NCBI RefSeq assembly: GCF_001949145.1 | Contig: NW_019091641.1 | Span: forward strand, 1-50,034 | DNA from: Acanthaster planci | Lineage: Eukaryota; Echinodermata; Asteroidea; Valvatida; Acanthasteridae | Direction: 5' to 3' | DNA: 50,034 nucleotides | Notes under the pieces: model-generated | The model's database searches: none | Told to the model about the DNA's origin: nothing | Seen by the model: the letters and a program-made list of their open reading frames with translations, nothing else | Shown: positions 15,401-24,400 of the stretch, one piece after another | How the letters are laid out: every line of letters starts with the position of its first letter | Numbering within the stretch: position 1 is the first letter of the stretch | Translations under genes and position numbers: made by a program

Positions 15401-18400
15401 CTTACTCTGTGCTTTTGTAAATGTTCTCCCTTATAAACATGCTAATAAAAGGCAGAAACAATACAATCTTAGAGCTGTTCAGACAAATTGATAGTAATAC
15501 ATGTACACATGTCTTACAAATCTTTTGAAAGTTATTAAAATTTTGAGATTTTCCACCAGAATCCTGGCTCCAATAAAGAGTCTGCCTTTGAATTTGAGCC
15601 CCTTTTCAGCACCAGGTCCCTTTCCAGATAACTTTCCAGCAAACCATCCTACAGTGTAAGACGATGATGGTTGGTTACCAAGTTTGTAGTTGGCCATTCA
15701 TTCATCATATACATATAAAAAAAACCTGGCAAACATATTATATCAAATAAGATGTGTGGTAGGCTTCAACTAAACAGATTGGAATACTGAATCCTGGTGA
15801 GCAAATGCAGTCTCTGTCTGATCATCATAGAGTCATCCAATGTACCTGTACTTAGCATACATGTACCTCTGTCTTGAATACTGCTTTTCCATTGGCCCAG
15901 AACGATCACATGACGGAAACATAGCTGTTAAACATCACATCAGCCAGCATTCCATGACATTACGCGTATGCACATATGCACATACACCCAAAGTGGACAA
16001 GATAATGCAGGGACTGCTATGAATCACACAAACCACTGTTCAAAATTTCTTTGTGGCCTTTAATTTCCCTCAGAAAAAAAAACAGGTGAAAAACCATCAT
16101 CAAGACAAATACATGACAAAGCAGTTGCTGACTGCCGTCATGTAGGATATGATGTTCTGAAATATCTCAGCGTTGCATAGAACCATTTACTTTTCCTGGG
16201 GCCCTATGCATCTCTCAGGTTTTCAAAACATCATATTCCACATCACAGTAGTCGACAACGTATGACGATGCAGACAAATACCACCAAGCTAGCAGACAGA
16301 CCAACCTGTGACCAGGCAATGNNNNNNNNNNNNNNNNNNNNNNNNNNNNNNNNNNNNNNNNNNNNNNNNNNNNNNNNNNNNNNNNNNNNNNNNNNNNNNN
16401 NNNNNNNNNNNNNNNNNNNNNNNNNNNNNNNNNNNNNNNNNNNNNNNNNNNNNNNNNNNNNNNNNNNNNNNNNNNNNNNNNNNNNNNNNNNNNNNNNNNN
16501 NNNNNNNNNNNNNNNNNNNNNNNNNNNNNNNNNNNNNNNNNNNNNNNNNNNNNNNNNNNNNNNNNNNNNNNNNNNNNNNNNNNNNNNNNNNNNNNNNNNN
16601 NNNNNNNNNNNNNNNNNNNNNNNNNNNNNNNNNNNNNNNNNNNNNNNNNNNNNNNNNNNNNNNNNNNNNNNNNNNNNNNNNNNNNNNNNNNNNNNNNNNN
16701 NNNNNNNNNNNNNNNNNNNNNNNNNNNNNNNNNNNNNNNNNNNNNNNNNNNNNNNNNNNNNNNNNNNNNNNNNNNNNNNNNNNNNNNNNNNNNNNNNNNN
16801 NNNNNNNNNNNNNNNNNNNNNNNNNNNNNNNNNNNNNNNNNNNNNNNNNNNNNNNNNNNNNNNNNNNNNNNNNNNNNNNNNNNNNNNNNNNNNNNNNNNN
16901 NNNNNNNNNNNNNNNNNNNNNNNNNNNNNNNNNNNNNNNNNNNNNNNNNNATTTTACCAGTGAGGCAGTTTTGTCCACTGAATCCTGGTGGACAGATGCA
17001 GTCTCCTGTCTCATCATCATACACTCCTCCATTGTAGCACATGTCACACCAAGACAAACAGACAGACAGACCAACCTGTGACCAGGCAATGAGCTTACCA
17101 GTGAGGCAGTTTGGTCCACTGGATCCTGGTGAAACAGATGCAATCTCCTGTCTCATCATCACACACTCCTCCATTGTAGCACACGTCACAAACCAAGACA
17201 AACAGACAGACAGACCAACCTGTGACCAGGCAATGAGCTTACCAGTGAGGCAGTTTGGTCCACTGAATCCTGGTGGACAGATGCAGTCTCCTGTCTTATC
17301 ATCACACACTCCTCCATTGTAGCACATGTCACACAGCTCAACACAGGCAGGACCCCACTTGCCTGCAGCACAGCCTTGAAAACATTGAAGTACATGTAGC
17401 CTTTTAATGTTTACAATTCTGTGTCAGAAGACATACATTGTATGTAACTTGATTACACTTGAAATCATGATTGCAAACACAAGGCATTTCAATTACCAGT
17501 TTTTCTCATCCTACATACGTGTGTATGTACATGTTTATGCAGTTACTGCAGGGTTCAGGCCCAAATGGAGAATGTGTGCATCCAAGAAAAATCTGAATCT
17601 TTCCAGAAAACGCAAAACACTGTGCATCTAATGTATTTCATTCAAAATGCTTACATGCGATAGTGAATATGATTATATACCTCTGACTATGAGTCTAATC
17701 ATACTGAAATGATTGTTTTCAAGACCAACAGCACTTGCGATGACAGTATACAAATCTCCATGAACAACATCTGCAGAGGAAACTGTCAAAGTATCCAGTC
17801 CTGAAGCAGACATAAAATCAACAACTCCATCGTTGGTACGGCGCCAAAGAGGAGTTCCACCAGAATTAACAGGGATGACAGAGAGAGTCACGTTTTCTCC
17901 TTTGTTAACTGTCCTTGTCACTTGTCCATCACCTGGCTGAAACCTCCCTGTAATCAAATAAAAGGTATGTTACACATGGATTTTATTGCACCAAAGCCAT
18001 TTTTTTCTACTGCACTTTTCAACTACAGCTGTCCATCAGGAGGTGCACATCTCCCTACAGCCAAACAACCAAAGTAAAAAATCCTGCCCCAAATTTAATG
18101 AGTAGAACAAGTAAAATGATATCCATAAGACTCAAAGCTTTGCATGGTCGAGACAGACTAAAGAGAGGGCTTGCGGTAACACCATGTGGATAGACCTCTT
18201 TTGGAAGAGGTATGGTTCAAATAAGAATCAGTGAGTATGTACTCGACGTTTCCACCAGTGGGCACTGGTGAGTATTAGCTTGGATTCCTGGGGCACTGAA
18301 GCACAAGAAGGATCTGTGAGGTCAGTGATGCGTGGTAGAGGATGCTGGTATAGCCCAGGGTTTGCTTCCAACCAGCAGGAACCAATCTTTAAATCAACTC

Positions 18401-21400
18401 CTATTGGAATAAGTGACAACTCCGGTCAAAATCTGTGTGCATAGTACACTATTCTGTTTTATTACAACCATTAGTGAAGAGTTATATTCACAGCACTCAA
18501 CTCAAACAAATTTAATCAAAGGCGATGGCTTGCATCCTATATAAATAGATTTATGGCACCAATAGAACAAAAAGGGCCCAATTCCGGACGAGAGGGGTTA
18601 TCCCCTTCAAGCTCTATCAGAGCAGGCTGCAGTGTCTATGGGGTACTTGCGGCAGTCTTGGGGTGCGCTTTTCGTCCTGCGGTCTTGTGAATGCACCCAT
18701 TGTTCCCCTGTCTTGGGGTACACTGGTGGGCCTGAGTTGACACGAAGGGGAGGCTACCGTCAGTGCTCTGTGCAGAAGGGGCTGCAGTCTCCTGGTAGTG
18801 ACCCGGCTTTCTCTGACTGCTCCGGACTGGTCTAGCAAGACTGCTTGAACGGAATGGCCAAACTTTCTGTAAACTGGGCGGATGGCTTAACTTCTCTAAT
18901 ACTGAGCCCTAAACCGAGAGTTTTCATACAGTATAACAAACACAAGAAGCTATCTCTAAGATACCCTTGCCAGCAAAATGCTCAAACCCTTTAGATGGTC
19001 TTAAGCCCTCTCTTAAGGCTGAAAATATATACAGTCTGGGTATACATGTACGTGTAAGTTGGTTGAACATCTCGATAAAAGTTTGACTGAAATGTACAAG
19101 AGTGAAAATGCATCTTAAAGTACATGTACAGATGGTCAAATATCCATACAAATCCAACATACATGTATCTAAACTAATGAGCAGTTGGGTTGAAAGACAA
19201 GGGTTTTGAAGAATTAACTAAAATTAACCTCTTAGCAAATATATGCAATGCTCAGACAAGCAACAAACCAAATCAAATAATAAAGTACATGGCTCTACAT
19301 TATCAAGTACATCCTGACAAAGACATTGTGAGTGATGCATTTTTAAATGATATGATGTATACAAATGGAATTACAAGTCATTTCAGAGATTCCTCCAAGT
19401 CACTTTTCTCTGGTAAATCTACACCTAGTCCACAAAATCTGATGAATCAAGAAATAATGCAGGATGTCACTTAAGGTAATTCTCTTCGTCAGACGAGTCA
19501 TAATGAACTACATGTAGCTATACATGTAAACACAATCTACACGTAAACCAACAATTTAAAAATGACAAACTTACCTAAACAGAGAGCCAACACTTGAGCA
19601 AGGAAACAATGCAGGATTTTCAGCAGAACCACACATAAAAGTTTTGCTGGAGACAAGTTGTGCAGCCATCAGCATGGTGGAAGAATCAAAATTTACCAGG
19701 CTCTGCCAAAATGTTGGGCAAGCAAGCACCCAGAGCATGGTTTGGCCACATGGTCAGCTCATGCCACCATTGGTCAATTTTCAGATGACCAAATACATGT
19801 ACACTATCATACCTGATTGGCCATCAAGTAACCAGGCAGATGGGGCAAAGACAGCCCTTGTGGTGTCACTCCTTAATTAAAACGTGTATCTTAACCAGAA
19901 GCTGCACTTGTACCGGTAGTCTGCAGTGAGACGAGAGGATGTCTCAAATTCTTCAATGAAGATGTCAGCTAGAACTGGGGATATGTGAGATCGCACGGAG
20001 GTCCCAGAAGTTTGCTCGGAAAACTTGCCTTGGAATTGAAGTAGTTGGAAGATACGGGTGGATGAGTTTGGCGACTTGGGTGGGAGACAGGGATTTACAC
20101 TCAGAGAGGCTGGAATCGTTGTCGAGTTGTTGCTTGGTTAGGTGGCATGCATCTTCAGTTGGAACATTGGTAAAGGGTGCGACCACATCGTTGCTTGGTT
20201 AGGTGGCAGGCATCTTCAGTTCGGACATTGGTGAAGAGTGAGACCACATCAAAGCCGAGACCATTGGAAACAATGACCTTGGACCAATTGTCTTGACATT
20301 CTTGGTGATGAAATGCCTCGAACGGATAGTGTTGAGGCACCTGCTATCACCACATATTGTTCCATGCAATGATAATTTCCAATTTGCCTATCAACAAAAG
20401 AAAGGTGTTGAGGATGCAGTTTGAACACTTGTCAATCTCATTCAGCAGCACACAGGGGCTCCTGGGTGTTATGCTATCGTGATGTTCATTGACTTTCCTT
20501 GGCATTTAACACCATGGTACCATTTCAGCTGCTGGAAAAGCTACAACAGTTAGACGTTAACCCGACAATAGCATTTTGGATAAGTGACTTTTTTCAAAAC
20601 AGGCCCCAACGTGTGGTGCTGTCAGGGGTTACCTAGGATGTGGGGGCGACAAATATTTGGTAACCCCAAGGATGCATCCTTTCACAGGTACAATTTATTT
20701 TGTATACCAACGACTGTAAATCGACTCACAGTTCAACACAAATTCTTAAATATGCGGATCATGATACAGCAATTGTAGGCCTTGTTAAAGATGGTGCAGA
20801 AAATGATTAAAGAGTATCTGTGGAGGAATTTTTCACTTGGTGCCAAGATAAATTCTTCAACCTAACCTGTAAGTGTAATAAAACTAAAGAGTTTGGAGTA
20901 GACTTTAGGAAGAACAGTACAATGTTACCTGTCAAAATTCATGATTCAGATGTTGAGATTGTTACTTCATATAAATATCTGGGGACTGTGACTGATAATA
21001 CATTGAAGTGGGGGGGACATGGTAGCTTATGTCATTTCACATGGATAATACCAACTCTTTTATACTGCTGTAGTTGAAAGTGTGGCGCTTTTTGCTTGTA
21101 TGGTGTGGTACAGCGGCTGTAAAAAGGAAGATAAGGAAAGGTAGCAGAGGGTGTTTAACCAAGCTGGGAGACTTCTTGAGAAAGAAAGAAATCTCTTTCA
21201 TTGAGATATGTGTTGATAGAGTATTGAAAAGTAAAAATTTATCACAGGAAATACCAGCCATCCCCTGAACAGTCAGTATAGCGCACAATTGAGGCTGGTT
21301 GATGAAATTAAACACGGACGCAAGCTTCTGCTGGTGTTATTCTGGGCTCCAAATCACTGTGAAAACTACGTGTAAAAGAACATGTTTTCCCAACTGCAAT

Positions 21401-24400
21401 TGTTCGTAATTTATGCTTATGTGTACATATTCAAGGAGCATGCAAGAAAAGTATTTTTGTTTGCGTGCATCAGTGAAGTAGGAAGCTTTTAGCATTTTTG
21501 ATGACAGAGAAACGTATCACATATTTATAAACAGACATAATGTTTGAAATTTCATGTACATCTAGCCAAGAGACGCAAAGAAGTCAAAAACCACATGTAC
21601 CAGTATATTGCGAGTGCGACTCTTGCCGGCTTTATTTGTTCAAGTTTCAGTCGATTTAGCTAGGTGTTAAATATGTTTCACAAGACAGATTCTTATCATT
21701 AGGTCTTTATAAGACGGTCATTGTTTGTTGCCATGAGTGTGTATACGAATGCAATTTCTAAAATGTTACCACGTACATGTAAATCATGAAATGCTAGAAG
21801 CTGGGCACCACGTACATTACTAGTTCTCATTCTTCAGTTATCTGATCTGTATAAATTGGTACATGTATATCTCACAGCAAGCCGAATAATTATATTTGGG
21901 TTTGATCGTATTTTACACGAATGAATATTATTGCAATTGTGAGTGCTGTATGAATATTTGTACTGAGTCAGTCAAAACTTATAAATGAAGATGTATACCA
22001 GTATTAACTATGTAATGGCATTTTTACCAGATACTGATGGAATTAATAAATGGCGGACCAATATTGGGCAGCGCTCAACGTGCTTCGCTTTCGCCTATAT
22101 GTACATGTAAATCTTCTTGTCTTGTGTACAATTCTGTATAGTTGAGTATAACCAAGACGGAAAAGTTACTGATGCCCAAACTCAAAACATTTATGTGCCT
22201 CCCTACATGTACATATTTTATGGGTGCCGTAAATAAATTGCAGATTTGAAGAATTTGTAGGTACGTCAGGTTTTCTGGGGGAAGAAAACCCAACATTAAC
22301 TGGCAACAGCAGGAATACAATGTAAATGCTTTAACATACATGTACGGGCACTCCTGGATGTACATACTGTAATGCAACAAAGGGCACTAGGACAGTGATT
22401 GAGGCTGCATCCACAATACCAGGCATAGTGACTGTGCCTTGTCAGTTGTGTGCTTATTGGATGGACGGGGCTGGTCACTGCTCCACGTACGCGGCAGGTA
22501 CTGCGCAAGCGCAAGGCTGCAGCAAGGCTATAAAAGCCACTTGGCCCCAGCGTGAAGGGGGAGACAAACCTTGCCCGCTAGGTTCTGGGCACTGGTCTGG
22601 ACTACTGGTTCACGGTAAGCACTACTCCCTGTATTTTGGGGGCGGTAGGGGTCATGGTGGGTTGCGTGGAGACGTTAGGACCCTCTGAGGGGCCTTCAGG
22701 CGTGCGGTAGGTCGAAATAGGGGCAATCTGCCGTAACTCTTGCAGTATTAGTTGTGAGGGACAGCGTCCCTGGCAAATGTCTCATTTGCAGCCTAAGCGG
22801 ACCCCTGTACTGTATGTTTGGTTGTGGTGCTTGTGCATTGCTGTCTTTTTACAATAAATGTGGTGTCTTTGTGTGTTGCTCTCTTACGCGCCTGGGCACA
22901 AGTGGGCTTGGGGGTTTGGAGGACTATTACCTGGTGTGTGCGGTGCGGAAGTAGTAAAGGTGAGTTGCCAGAACCCACTTAGTATTAGTTGAGTGGGGCG
23001 ACATCCCTAGATTGGTTTTGGCCCTGGATATATTATATGCTCCCTTAAATAGAGAATGCGCATTGTGGGACGGAAATAGGCTATATATATTTCTGTCCTC
23101 ACCCACAAGCTTTGATTGAGGAAGCGCCCTCTGTTAGTTGCTGTTGACCTGTTCCCTCATTTGAAGTGGTTTTTCTTACCAGGCCAGTAAAGTCGATCTT
23201 AAACTTGTCTCATTTAAAGGAGCGCCCTCTGTCGTTATGTTTTCCAAATAAGCCAGGCGAGCAGGTTTCGCCCATGGTCAGATGTTAGTTGGAATAAACC
23301 AATCCCTGATGCTCTAGGGTACAGTGAATGGGTGTCCTAGACTGTTTATTCATGTCACTTTGAGTTCTGCCTAAACCACTAAGCCAATCAGATAACAGCA
23401 AGCCATCGAGCCAAATCAGAAGGATCAGCTCTTCAACTGGGATGGTATATTTCCATCCCAACGGACTTGTCTCTAGCCGCTCAGGGACTTGCTGGTCCGC
23501 GCCATGCTCTGAGGAGGAGGGCGCCCTCACCCGAATCTCACTCGACCTCCAAGAGGTCTGGCATCACAATACTTACTGTGAATACTGTGGATGATGCTGT
23601 ACACCCTGGTAGTCAAGTTTCTATTTGAACCTTCACAATAAAACAACCCAGTGGCATTATTACTGGAAGTCAGATCCTGTGTGACTACTTGTCCATTCAC
23701 TGATTGTGTACTGCCATCAGGGAGGGTGGTTGAAGTTTGCACTGAAGATCTGTGGAGACCTATTTGGAATGGTCTACCAAAGCTTAATGTCACATCTTCA
23801 TCAGGACTGCTACGGAAGCAGCTGATGCTAGCTGAAGACCCAGCCCCATAAGGTGTTGGTGAGACCATTGTTAGGTGAACTGTATCTCCTTTGGAATAAA
23901 AAACACAACACATCTTATGAGACATACAATATCTCCAGTAGTTGTCTTCACATTCTGACATTGCACACATGTATATAGCCAATTTGCTTTCATTATTAGA
24001 AAAATCACAATATAATTATTACTAAAGCTTTGAATCATCTTTTTCCTACCCAAATATATTGTAAATTTATTGTTTGGATTCTGTTCAAAACTCCAAAATT
24101 ACTAAAGAGTAAATTTTACCAAGCAAGGCTTGGTCAGTACTACTCATTTGTTCACTTCAGATATGAAGTTTAGCTAGTTGATATCACATTTTTCAGTAAC
24201 AATGTATCAGAAATCCAGTATTAAGAGAAAACAGTTAAATGACAACTAATGAGACTACCAAATATTCTGAAATAAATTAGTCAATTGATTATCCTTCATG
24301 CCAAACACAAGGGCTAAATCAGCACCTTACATGTATATCAAGCCCACCTATTAAAGTGAATATCAGTTGTATATATTCAGTAGGGGGCTTGACCTATCAA

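Larger units (their letters stand above)
17948..23576 (-). other. Intron 2 of RPTP-A (5.6 kb)
   Basis: Largest intron in the window, holding the reverse transcriptase remnants and the GC-rich block. 18228-18930 is moderately GC-rich with open frames on both strands but no motif I recognise. 21350-22390 is AT-rich and holds many TACATGTA-type palindromes only. Confidence 0.7.

Noticed and set aside
16958-17186. Additional EGF exons in the minisatellite copies
   Set aside because: The copies lack the first half of the domain; the only acceptor-like AG (GGTCACAG) enters in phase 0, not phase 1, and copy 2 has frame-shifting indels.
16215-17327. Long minus-strand frames through the gap
   Set aside because: Their length comes from N bases and from the repeat unit being a multiple of three. 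Only 17243-17374 is supported as an exon.
18228-18838. Open frames in the moderately GC-rich part of intron 2
   Set aside because: Frames on both strands overlap, none shows a known motif or splice signals in phase with the gene.
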